From an uncultured Lysobacteraceae bacterium (GTDB lineage: Bacteria; Pseudomonadota; Gammaproteobacteria; Xanthomonadales; Rhodanobacteraceae): a stretch of DNA of 18,078 nt. Below the pieces are notes generated by a model. It had not been told where the DNA came from. It ran no database searches and saw only the letters and a program-made list of their open reading frames with translations. Shown one piece after another: positions 1-6,643 of the stretch (its first letter is position 1; each line of letters opens with the position of its first letter). The stretch spans positions 1 through 18,078 of the forward strand of contig CAMLLF010000009.1 of the NCBI GenBank assembly GCA_946480705.1. Direction: 5' to 3'. The position numbers and the translations under genes were made by a program.

Positions 1-1
1 G

Positions 2-898
2 ATCATCGTCGGCGTGCTGATCGGAACCACGGCGGCCGTCGGCTTCCTCATCGGGCGGCGGCTCGGCCTGCGCCGGCTTTCCGTGCCTACGCAGGGCAAC
101 GCCGGCGATTCGCTCGTGCGCTACGCGTTGGCATCGGATCTCTCTGTCGCGGTCGCGATGCCGGCCAGCACGCCGTTGCCGATACTCGGCGGCGTCGCCG
201 CGGCGGCGCTGCAGCATCCGCAGCGCATCGTGCTGGAGCTGGCCGGACCGACGATCCGCGAGGCCGGCGCGTTTCTGAAGCAGCACTATCTTCCACAAGG
301 CTATTTTTCCGTCGCGACGTTCCAGGAACCCGGCTGGCGCATCGAGGGAAAGAAAACGCTGGGCCTCGAACTCGCCGAGCCGGCTGCCGGCGACACGCGT
401 TGGTCGGTGCCCGACGCGGTGATCTACCCCACCGGCGGCGGCACCGGCGTGCTCGGCATGTGGAAGGCCTGGGACGAGCTCGAAGCGCTCGGGCTCGTCG
501 ACGCGCGTCGCCCGCGCATGCTATGCGTGCAGAGCGACGCGATGGCGCCGCTCGTGCGCGCGTTCGAACTCGGAGCCGCCGACACGACGCCGGTCGACGG
601 CGGCGACACGCTCGCGACCGGACTGAACGTGCCCGGCGGCGTCGGGCATGCGCGCGTGCTGCAGATCGTGCGCGCCAGCGGCGGCGCGGTGCTCGCGGTC
701 AGCGAAGCCGACATCGCCGCCCACACGCGGCGCCTCTGGCACACGCGTCACGACTGGATCGGCACCGAAGGCGCGGCCTGCTTCGCCGCCCTGCCCCAGC
801 TATTGCAGCGCGGATTGTTGCGTGCCGGCGAGCGCGTCGTCATCGTCAATACCGGATCGATCGAGAAATACCTGCCGGCGGTAAAGAACCTTTTGTAG
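2..898 (+). CDS. thrC: Threonine synthase-type PLP enzyme, 3' part (5' end outside window)
   Basis: The reading frame is open from the first full codon, so the gene starts upstream of the window; the GTG at 14 is internal. Threonine synthase converts O-phosphohomoserine to threonine in the cytosol using pyridoxal phosphate. The visible part has the PLP fold-type II pattern: PTQGNAGDSL (the phosphate-side SxGN-like loop), MPASTP, and the glycine loop PTGGGTG followed by GMWKAWDELEALG, which is characteristic of the threonine synthase branch. The PLP lysine (in an FKDRG/FKARG-type motif) would lie upstream and cannot be checked. The C-terminus is NTGSIEKYLP. The stop TAG at 896-898 runs into repeat copy A1. 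Related fold-type II enzymes such as threonine dehydratase or a threonine synthase-like paralogue cannot be excluded without the N-terminus. Confidence 0.82.
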   Translation: MIVGVLIGTTAAVGFLIGRRLGLRRLSVPTQGNAGDSLVRYALASDLSVAVAMPASTPLPILGGVAAAALQHPQRIVLELAGPTIREAGAFLKQHYLPQGYFSVATFQEPGWRIEGKKTLGLELAEPAAGDTRWSVPDAVIYPTGGGTGVLGMWKAWDELEALGLVDARRPRMLCVQSDAMAPLVRAFELGAADTTPVDGGDTLATGLNVPGGVGHARVLQIVRASGGAVLAVSEADIAAHTRRLWHTRHDWIGTEGAACFAALPQLLQRGLLRAGERVVIVNTGSIEKYLPAVKNLL

Positions 899-1013
899 GG
901 CGCAATAAGCAACGCGCATTGCGCCATCGCACCGGCAACGCGCGGTGCACGTCGCCCGGACGAAACACCACGCCAACCGACGCACGGCGCAATGCCCTTC
1001 GGTTATTGCGCCC
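898..1013. repeat. Repeat A, copy 1: 116-nt two-hairpin MITE-like element
   Basis: The left end (898-925) and right end (986-1013) are imperfect inverted repeats of each other. Each is also a hairpin with an 8-bp stem GGCGCAAT/ATTGCGCC and an 11-nt loop (stems 899-906 with 918-925, and 986-993 with 1005-1012). A 60-nt core separates them. The flanks read GTAGGGC on the left and GCCCCACG on the right. Copy 2 lies 169 nt downstream and differs by two substitutions. No protein is encoded. The shape resembles REP/BIME or MITE elements; mobility by an unlinked transposase is inference. The hairpins may also end transcription of the upstream gene. Confidence 0.8.
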
Positions 1014-1066
1014 CACGAGTGCGGCGAACGTATCGCCAACACCGGATGAGAAACGCGTGTTCCGTA

Positions 1067-1182
1067 GGGCGCAATAAGCAACGCGCATTGCGCCATCGCA
1101 CCGGCAACGCGCGGTGCACGTCGCCCGGACGAAACACCACGCCAACCGACACACGGCGCAACGCCCTTCGGTTATTGCGCCC
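1067..1182. repeat. Repeat A, copy 2
   Basis: This copy has the same length and layout as copy 1, with only two changes: G982 corresponds to A1151 and T993 to C1162. The second change costs one pair at the top of the right hairpin. A 53-nt spacer (1014-1066) that is not part of the repeat separates the copies. The right end lies 72 nt before the start of the first propeller gene, so this element forms part of that gene's upstream region. A long plus-strand frame running from 1114 through this element is not a credible N-terminus, because it translates the repeat. Confidence 0.8.
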
Positions 1183-1254
1183 AACGAAACGCCGCATGAG
1201 GATCTTGCGCGCGCTTTTCCGTATCAGGGAGCAACTCCCACGGAAGCCCCTGCC

Positions 1255-2318
1255 ATGCGACTCCCGCTGCTCGCCACGTGCCTGTTTTCAACTGCCGCGT
1301 TTGCGCCTGCCCACGCCGACATGATGATCGGCGGTTTCGCATCGAGCGCGGGCCAGAATCACCCCCTGCGTCGCTTCCACCCCGATGCAGCGGGCAGCGC
1401 TGCGCCGACTGGCGAGATCGCCGGATCGAATACGCCGTTGTACCAACCGATGTTCGGCACGTACGAACCGACCGAGCAGGTGATCTACATTTCCGACTTC
1501 GGCGGCCAGGCGATTCGCGTCTATCCGGCGTTCGCGACCGGCGACGTGGCGCCGCTGCGTGTGCTCAATCCGCCGCAACTCGGGCAGACGCGCGCGAACG
1601 CGCCGATTCCCGCCCACGGCGAACTCGCGGTGATCACCTCGAACTGCTGCATCGATACCTATCCGCTGCAGGCCAGCGGCAGCGATGTGCCGCGGATCCG
1701 CGGCATCCACTGGGGCGGCGGCGCCGATCCGACGACGCGGCTCAACAACCCGAGCTCGCTGATCTACCTCCCGGCTACCGATGAATACGCGGTCAAGGAC
1801 TACACCCCCACGACACCGCAGGCGGCGCATATCGTGTTTCACGCGCGCACGGCCAACGGTGCCGCGGCACCGACGCGTCTGCTGACCGGTGCCGGCGTGG
1901 CCAATGCCGTCGGCCTCGCCTATGACGCGGGTTCGCGCCGCCTGTTCGTGCTGCGCCAGGAGCCGGCCGATGGCACGGGCATGCGTCGCGGCATCATCGC
2001 CATCTTCGCCGACACGGCCAGCGGCGACGCCACGCCGCTCGCGACGATCGAAGGCAACATGACCCAGCTCGATCTGCCGAACGGCCGCTACTTCTCGGGC
2101 GTCGGCTTCGATCCGTATACGTGATGGTCTCCAACCCGGGAAGCACTGCCGCCGACAATCGCGTTGTGCTTTTCGACTACACCCCTGGCGTCGGCGGCAA
2201 TCTCGCGCCCGTCCGCGTATTGCAGGGCAGCAACGTCAGTCCGTATACGGTCGGCATTCCGTTCGGCGTGCCGGCGGGGCCGCCGGATTCCATCTTCAGC
2301 GACGGATTCGAGCCGTAA
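1255..2318 (+). pseudogene. Secreted beta-propeller-like protein, copy 1, frameshifted
   Basis: The start is ATG 1255, behind CGGAAG, and is followed by a signal peptide (MRLPLLATCLFSTAAFAPAHA). The product matches the intact neighbour at 2510-3583 at about 80% identity by eye until DPYT, where a TGA (2122-2124) ends it after 289 residues. The neighbour has seven extra bases (TCGCGGC) at this point, so copy 1 carries a 7-nt deletion. Homology resumes in another frame from ATG 2124 to the TAA at 2318 and ends in IFSDGFEP. Stop and ATG overlap as TGATG, so the last blade could be made by reinitiation, but it would lack a signal peptide. Repeats of the form IxVFxxxAxGxxAPxRxL suggest a lactonase- or NHL-like propeller. 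The molecular role is unknown. It could also be a sequencing error. Confidence 0.75.
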
Positions 2319-2338
2319 CGACGCGCACGGACGCGATC

Positions 2339-2378
2339 AACGGGTCAGATCCGCTTCCTGTGAAACCAACGTTCTGAC
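2339..2378. repeat. Repeat B, short partial copy
   Basis: The segment AACGGGTCAG..TTCCTGTGAAA..AACG aligns with the left ends of the fuller B copies at 4757 and 6098. GTCAGA (2344-2349) and TCTGAC (2373-2378) form its own inverted ends, so it may be a shortened element rather than only a remnant. It lies 20 nt after the stop of propeller copy 1 and before the repeat-A fragment at 2405. Confidence 0.5.
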
Positions 2379-2404
2379 AGTGACAGGGGCAGCTTTGCGG
2401 GGAT

Positions 2405-2432
2405 GGCGCAAAGCCCTTCGGTTACTGCGTCC
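2405..2432. repeat. Repeat A, solo right end
   Basis: GGCGCAAAGCCCTTCGG then TTACTGCGTCC matches the 28-nt right end of the full A elements with a few substitutions. No left end or core is present. From here to the start codon at 2510, the sequence also resembles 1159-1254 (CGCCGCATGAGG and ACGGAAGCCCCTGCC are shared). The right end of A therefore belongs to the unit that was duplicated with the propeller gene. Confidence 0.6.
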
Positions 2433-2509
2433 TGCGCGACACAACGCCGCATGAGGGCTTCGAGTGCGCTTTCCCGTCATTGGGTGCAACTCTCACGGAA
2501 GCCCCTGCC

Positions 2510-3583
2510 ATGCGAATCCCGCTACTCGCCGCCTGCGTGTTTTCCGCCGCCGCCTATGCGCCGGCGCCCGCCCGTGCCGACATGATGATCGGCGGTTCGG
2601 CGAACGCGGGCGAGAACCATCCGTTGCGCCGCTTCCACCCCGACGCCATCGGCAACGACGCGCCGGTCGGCGAGGTCAGCGGATCGAGCACGCAGTTGTA
2701 CCAGCCGATGTTCGGCGTCTACGAACCGGCCGAACAGGTCATCTACATTTCAGATTTCGACGGCCGGGCCATCCGCGTCTATCCGGCGTTCGCGACCGGC
2801 GACGTGGCGCCACTGCGCGTGCTCAATCCGCCGGAACTCGGACAGACGCGCGCGAACGCGCCGGTACCGGCCCATGGCGAACTCGGCGTGATTGCCTTCA
2901 ACTGCTGCATCTATACCTATCCGCTCAAGGCCAACGGCAACGAGGTCGAGCGAATCCGCGGCATCGCCTGGGGCGGCGGCGCCAATCCGACAACGCGGCT
3001 CAACAACCCCACGTCGCTGACCTACCTCCAGGCCACCGACGAATACGCAGTCAAGGACTATTCCCCGACGGCGCCGCAGACGACATACATCGTCTTCCAC
3101 GCGCGCACGGCCAACGGTGTCGCAGCACCGACGCGCCTGCTGACCGGGCCCGGCGTGGCCGATGCGCTTGGCATGGCCTATGACGCGAATTCGCGCCGCC
3201 TGTTCGTGCTGCGCCAGGCGCCCGCCGACATGACTGGCATACGCCGCGGCACCATCGCCATCTTCGCCGACACGGCCAGCGGCGACGCCACGCCGATGGA
3301 GACGATCGAAGGCAACGCGACCCAGCTCGACCTGCCGAACGGCCGCACCTTCACCGGTATCGGCTTCGATCCCTACACGTCGCGGCTGATGGTCGCCAGT
3401 CGCGGCAACAGCGCCGACGACAATCGCGTCGTCCTCTTCGACTACACCGCTGGCGTGGGCGGCAACGTCGCGCCTGTCCGCGTAGTGCAAGGCAGCAACG
3501 TGAGTCCGTATTCGGCCGGCATTCCGTTCGGCGTGCCGGCGGGACCGCCGGATTCCCTCTTCGCCGACGGGTTCCAGCCGTAA
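2510..3583 (+). CDS. Secreted beta-propeller-like protein, copy 2 (intact)
   Basis: This is a 357-residue protein with a signal peptide of about 24 residues (hydrophobic CVFSAAAYAPAPARA), hence exported. The start is ATG 2510, 10 nt after ACGGAAG; the upstream in-frame TTG at 2480 is less likely, since copy 1 uses the equivalent ATG. At least four degenerate repeats are visible: IRVYPAFATGDVAPLRVL, IVFHARTANGVAAPTRLL, IAIFADTASGDATPMETI and VVLFDYTAGVGGNVAPVRV. They give the spacing of blades in NHL/lactonase-type propellers. The C-terminus is SLFADGFQP, and copy 1 ends IFSDGFEP. Two cysteines are adjacent (NCC). No catalytic motif is recognised, so the function is unknown. The fold is inferred from repeats only. 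Confidence 0.85.
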   Translation: MRIPLLAACVFSAAAYAPAPARADMMIGGSANAGENHPLRRFHPDAIGNDAPVGEVSGSSTQLYQPMFGVYEPAEQVIYISDFDGRAIRVYPAFATGDVAPLRVLNPPELGQTRANAPVPAHGELGVIAFNCCIYTYPLKANGNEVERIRGIAWGGGANPTTRLNNPTSLTYLQATDEYAVKDYSPTAPQTTYIVFHARTANGVAAPTRLLTGPGVADALGMAYDANSRRLFVLRQAPADMTGIRRGTIAIFADTASGDATPMETIEGNATQLDLPNGRTFTGIGFDPYTSRLMVASRGNSADDNRVVLFDYTAGVGGNVAPVRVVQGSNVSPYSAGIPFGVPAGPPDSLFADGFQP

Positions 3584-3983
3584 GGACGCATACGACCGCA
3601 TTCACGCAAATGCACAAATACAACATTTCCCATTGCCTGGACGGCTGAGCGACAATCGTCCCCTCTCGCCGCGGTCGCTGTTCCGTCCCACCGGCGTCGT
3701 GTGCCCTTTCTCGGCGATCAACGAGCCTCCCAATTTTTCGCACGCGCGGTCTTGCCTCGACAGCGATCTTGCTGTCGTCGTCCTCGCCCCTGCGGCAGGC
3801 CGCGCCGGCTGCGCCCGCGGTTCCGAGAGCAGCGCCGGCTTCTGGCCACCCGGGCACGGACATACGACGCAATGCCCTTCGGTTGTTGCGCCCTACGTTT
3901 GCCTTTCCCTCTTCGGGCATACTCGACCGGCGCATCGCCTCTCGCCGAAGCGATGCTTGGGCGACAATCACGTGGAAGCTGTC
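3584..3983. other. 400-nt gap without a convincing gene
   Basis: Long frames cross this stretch, including the one that continues into the DUF2277 gene, but their translations are of low complexity or run through a repeat and show no family pattern. The only recognisable item is the solo right end of repeat A at 3866-3893. A short alanine/proline/serine-rich stretch around 3750-3850 could be a decayed coding remnant, but it has no supported start. Confidence 0.5.
3866..3893. repeat. Repeat A, solo right end
   Basis: GACGCAATGCCCTTCGG then TTGTTGCGCCC followed by TACG matches the right end of the full A elements. The 11-nt loop is kept, with one change in each stem arm. It ends in GCCCTACG, the exact complement of the GTAGGGC left boundary, which supports this as the true outer edge. 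No left end is found upstream. Confidence 0.65.
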
Positions 3984-4256
3984 ATGTGCAGAAACATCAA
4001 GACGCTGTACAACTTTTCGCCTCCGGCAACCGAGGACGAGATCCGGGCTTCGGCGCTGCAGTTCGTGCGCAAGCTCAGCGGATTCAACACGCCGTCCAAG
4101 GTGAACGAGGCGGTGTTCAATCGCGCCGTCGAGCAGGTGACCGCCGCGGCTACCACACTGATCGGCTCGCTGGTCACGTTGAGCCCGCCGAGAGACCGCG
4201 ATATCGAACGCGCGAAACTGGCCATCGCTTCGGCAAAGCGATTCGGCCGCAGTTGA
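3984..4256 (+). CDS. DUF2277 family protein
   Basis: This is a 90-residue cytosolic protein. The start is ATG 3984, with GGAAG (3974-3978) at normal spacing. The opening MCRNIKTLYNFSPPAT, the central ALQFVRKLSGFNTPSK and the closing PPRDRDIERAKLAIASAKRFG match the conserved DUF2277 pattern over the whole length. The biochemical role of this family is not known. It looks intact. The in-frame extension upstream to 3633 is not part of the gene, because it runs through the repeat-A fragment. The neighbour downstream is a VOC-fold protein 64 nt away on the same strand. Confidence 0.88.
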   Translation: MCRNIKTLYNFSPPATEDEIRASALQFVRKLSGFNTPSKVNEAVFNRAVEQVTAAATTLIGSLVTLSPPRDRDIERAKLAIASAKRFGRS

Positions 4257-4320
4257 GCGTGGCGGGCGACGGACCGCTCAAGCGGAAGCCGCGCAGCACG
4301 GATCTGCTTCCACTCGCTAT

Positions 4321-4701
4321 ATGACATTCATGACCGACATCACCGCATCCACGTTCGTGCTGGCCGTCAACGATCTCGACGCCTCGACGCGCTTCTACAT
4401 CGACAAACTGGGCTTTTCCGAAGAGTTTTCGGTTGACGGCTGGTCGTTCCTCAGCCGGGGCGACTGCATGCTCAGGCTCGGACACTGTCCCGACGCGGTT
4501 CCGATGTCCGCGTGCCAGGACCATTCATGGTTCGCCTACCTGCACGTGTCCGACGCCGCGTCGCTGTACCGCGAGTTCGTCGACGCCGGCGTAACTGTCT
4601 GGCACCACCTCGGCGACAAGCCGTGGGGCTTTCGCGAGTTCGCCATCGTTACGCCGGATGGCCATCGGATCGTGTTTGGCCAGGAACTCGACGCTGCGTG
4701 A
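4321..4701 (+). CDS. VOC (glyoxalase/bleomycin-resistance fold) family protein
   Basis: This is a 126-residue protein, the usual size for a single-gene VOC protein with two beta-alpha-beta-beta-beta modules. The N-module is ASTFVLAVNDLDASTRFYIDKLGF. The C-module begins SWFAYLHVSDAASLYREF and ends WGFREFAIVTPDGHRIVFGQ, the typical closing strand with a DGHxIxFGQ turn. Candidate metal or substrate residues are the histidine before SWF and the glutamate of FREF. Family members bind or modify antibiotics or small metabolites; the substrate here cannot be read. Two ATGs (4321 and 4330) are possible starts, and neither has a clear ribosome site. Confidence 0.85.
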   Translation: MTFMTDITASTFVLAVNDLDASTRFYIDKLGFSEEFSVDGWSFLSRGDCMLRLGHCPDAVPMSACQDHSWFAYLHVSDAASLYREFVDAGVTVWHHLGDKPWGFREFAIVTPDGHRIVFGQELDAA

Positions 4702-4756
4702 GCAAGGACGCACCGGCGACGGAAAGCGCGCTTCGTCGATTTCGCGGGCGCTTGGA

Positions 4757-4854
4757 TAACGGGCTCAGGTTCGTATCCTGTAAAGCGAACGGTTCCGATC
4801 GGCGACAAGCGAACTCGACTCCAGCCAGCCATTGGCAAGTCAACCTGACCCCGG
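4757..4854. repeat. Repeat B, fullest copy (98 nt)
   Basis: The left end TAACGGGCTCAGGTTCG and the right end CAACCTGACCCCGG are inverted repeats (GGGnTCAGGTT in common). The interior shares CCTGTAAAGCGAACGGTTCC, CGGCGACAAGCGAAC and CGACTCCA with the copy at 6098. It is non-coding and lies between the VOC gene and the split ATP-grasp gene. Similar GGGGTCAGGTT-ended repeats are common in gammaproteobacterial genomes from memory. Linkage to a RAYT/IS200-type transposase is inference. Confidence 0.65.
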
Positions 4855-4883
4855 TGCCGGCAGGTAATCTAACCTGCGGCATC
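4853..4883. other. Strong imperfect hairpin upstream of the ATP-grasp gene
   Basis: GCAGGT (4860-4865) pairs with ACCTGC (4872-4877) around the loop AATCTA. The stem continues with GGTGCC (4853-4858) against GGCATC (4878-4883), leaving G4859 as a bulge and one G-T pair. That gives about 12 base pairs directly beside the right end of repeat B. No T-run follows. It could stop transcription from the VOC gene or shape the leader of the next gene. Confidence 0.4.
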
Positions 4884-4913
4884 CGGACTGATGGGAGTGA
4901 GAGAGCCGTGCGT

Positions 4914-5054
4914 ATGGTTGGCCTGAACCTCGTCATTCCCGACAAGACAGACCCGGAGCGGGACAGCGTCGCCGATCGCTGGCGCGCTCGCGGCGGCGCC
5001 ATCACGCGAATTGGACGATTCTGGGACCCCCATACCTTGACCGAGAGGCCGTGA
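4914..5054 (+). pseudogene. N-terminal fragment of the ATP-grasp protein (split by a one-base shift)
   Basis: This 46-residue frame (MVGLNLVIPDKTDPERDSVADR, then RWRARGGAITRIGRFWDPHTLTERP, where the second R overlaps the first) is the N-terminal part of ATP-grasp proteins of the R2K/DUF4343 type. These read through FWDP..L..RVRIYGxDTF. The TGA at 5052-5054 overlaps GTG 5051, where homology continues in the -1 frame. Reading one G twice would give ..ERPVRIYGNDTF, as expected for the family. The start is ATG 4914 or GTG 4908, with GGGAG at 4893-4897. The gene is either broken by a single-base deletion, translated as two coupled polypeptides, or frameshifted during translation. No classic slippery heptamer is present. 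Confidence 0.6.
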
Positions 5055-6100
5055 GGATTTACGGCAACGACACTTTCGCGCTCGTGCTCGCACAGAAGCT
5101 GAACCTTCATCTCGTTTCCCCCGACGACGATCTTCTGGTGCGCTTGCCCGCCGAACAAATCGGACGGCGTATCCGCATCGCGAATCTCGGTGATGCGTGC
5201 AACTTCACCTTTCCGACTTTTGTGAAGTCCGTCGTCCCGAAGCAGTTCCGGGCAGGCGTATACGCGTCGTGGCCGCAGCTCGAATCGGAATGCGCGGGAT
5301 TGAGCATGAACACGCCGATCTACGAATCAGAAGTCGTGAAATTCGACGCCGAGGTGCGAGGCTTCATCTTCGAAGGACGGGTCCAGGACGCCGCCGTGTA
5401 CGAGGGGTCGGCAGATTCAAGTACGGCGATGGAATTCCTGTCGATCGTTGCCAGGAACGATGCGCTTCCCGTCACCTGCGTGCTGGATATCGGATTTGTC
5501 CGGGATCGCGGTTGGGTGGTCGTGGAAGCCAATGCGGCCTGGGGCGCCGGGCTCAATGGCTGCGATCCCGACAAGGTGCTCGGATGCATCGCCCATGCAA
5601 CGCAAGTCTCGGCTCGGTGGCCGACGATGGCGCGCGTGAATCTCATCGTCGAGAAATCCGAGCGTGTTCGTTACTACACGGATATCGCGGAGACCTTGGC
5701 GGCGATGAACGTCCGTGCGGAAGATTACGACTGGTATGTCAGCGACATGGATACGAACTTTCCCGCATCCGATCTTGGCAACGACGATCGGTGGGTGACC
5801 GGCCAGGAACTAGCGCGCGTCCTTCGCGCAGAAAACTCACAGTTCACCTGGGGCGTATTCAGTGCCGTGCTGCCAGGACAGCGACCTGCCATCACGGTCC
5901 GCCCCTGCGCCGACGGCAACCCTGACTTTTGGAACGGGACTGACATCGTTCCACAATTGCCGGAAGCGCTGTTCGAAATTGTTTGCTGGGACGGCAGCGC
6001 AACGCTACTGATCGGCCTGTCCGTCGAACAAGGCATCGCCTATTGCACGGCTCACCCGGAGGCAGCGCCGCTGGAATCGTACCGCGTCGGCGGGAAATAA
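5051..6100 (+). CDS. ATP-grasp domain protein with an extra C-terminal domain
   Basis: The frame encodes 349 residues from GTG 5051. Residues 1-187 form an ATP-grasp unit: K59 and K64 in FVKSVVPKQF, the nucleotide-side segment SEVVKFDAEVRGFIFEGR, and the metal-binding VVVEANAAWGAGLNGCDP (E159, N161). ATP-grasp enzymes form amide or ester bonds through acyl-phosphates; the substrate is unknown. Residues 193-349 begin with a second methionine (MARVNLIVEKSERVRYYTD) and continue with DYDWYVSDMD, WVTGQEL and FTWGVFSAV. This looks like an independent domain, weakly recalling DUF2691-type proteins. The N-terminal strand is in the preceding frame. The stop TAA (6098-6100) is the first three bases of a repeat-B copy, so the true C-terminus may have been replaced. 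Confidence 0.75.
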   Translation: MRIYGNDTFALVLAQKLNLHLVSPDDDLLVRLPAEQIGRRIRIANLGDACNFTFPTFVKSVVPKQFRAGVYASWPQLESECAGLSMNTPIYESEVVKFDAEVRGFIFEGRVQDAAVYEGSADSSTAMEFLSIVARNDALPVTCVLDIGFVRDRGWVVVEANAAWGAGLNGCDPDKVLGCIAHATQVSARWPTMARVNLIVEKSERVRYYTDIAETLAAMNVRAEDYDWYVSDMDTNFPASDLGNDDRWVTGQELARVLRAENSQFTWGVFSAVLPGQRPAITVRPCADGNPDFWNGTDIVPQLPEALFEIVCWDGSATLLIGLSVEQGIAYCTAHPEAAPLESYRVGGK

Positions 6101-6190
6101 CGGGGCAGGTTCATTTCCCATGAAGCGAACCATTCCCGACCGGCGACAAGCGAACGCGACTCCACTCCGGTTTGCCAACTTCAGCCAGCC
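6098..6190. repeat. Repeat B, copy with unclear right end
   Basis: TAACGGGGCAGGTTC, TGAAGCGAACCATTCC, CGGCGACAAGCGAAC and GCGACTCCA align in order with the copy at 4757 up to about 6165. The rest (TTTGCCAACTTCAGCCAG) looks like an inverted right end, and the CTGACCCC terminus is absent. The left edge supplies the stop codon of the ATP-grasp gene. Within a few bases of the right edge, recognisable DinB coding sequence begins without its N-terminus. The element therefore marks a deletion or insertion junction. Confidence 0.55.
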
Positions 6191-6196
6191 CACGCT

Positions 6197-6609
6197 GTCG
6201 CCGACAAGGGCGCGTTCTTCGGCTCCATCCTCGCGACGTCGAACCATATCGCGGTGGCGGACACGATCTGGCTGCACCGTTTCTCCCGGCATCCGGCGGC
6301 ATTCGCCGCACTCACGTTGCTGAATCAGTCGCTCGCGCCGGACCTGGCCGGCCTGCGTCGCTACCGCGGTCGGCTCGACACCCTCATCATGCGCTGGGTA
6401 ACCGAGCTGACACCGATCACCTGTCGGTCGACGTCGACTACGGCAACAGGGCCGGCGTCCGATCGAGCCGGAACGTCGGCGCCCTGCTCCAGCATTTCTT
6501 CAATCACCAGACGCACCACCGCGGGCCGGTCGCGACGTTGCTGTCGCAGTCGGGTGTCGACGTCGGTGTCACGGATCTGCTCGCGGTGATCCCGCACGTC
6601 AGCCACTGA
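6197..6609 (+). pseudogene. DinB-like protein, 5'-truncated and frameshifted
   Basis: DinB/YfiT proteins are four-helix metal-binding enzymes of about 165-175 residues. Here the first ~35 residues are missing. Recognisable sequence starts at ADKGAFFGSILATSNHI (first metal histidine) and VADTIWLHRF in one frame. After VTELTP (about 6414) it moves to another frame, DHLSVDVDYGNRAG, LLQHFFNHQTHHRG (the other histidines) and VGVTDLLAVIP, ending at TGA 6607-6609. One missing base near 6414/6415 explains the shift. The lost 5' end coincides with the repeat-B copy at 6098-6190. With both lesions the gene should be dead. It may once have acted as a thiol-dependent transferase or detoxification enzyme. 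Confidence 0.72.
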
Positions 6610-6643
6610 ATCGACGCCGAAACCCTGTCTCCGGAGTGCAGCC

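Noticed and set aside
1114..1254. Longer N-terminus for propeller copy 1
   Set aside because: The extension translates repeat A and would hide the signal peptide; copy 2 has its start at the equivalent of ATG 1255.
3633..3983. Upstream extension of the DUF2277 gene
   Set aside because: The frame crosses a repeat-A end and has no family similarity; MCRNIK is the family start and has a good ribosome site.
4757..6190. Repeat B copies as integron attC sites (TAAC beside a stop codon)
   Set aside because: The ends do not fit RYYYAAC/GTTRRRY core sites, no integrase is present, and the inner blocks are conserved in sequence, unlike attC sites.
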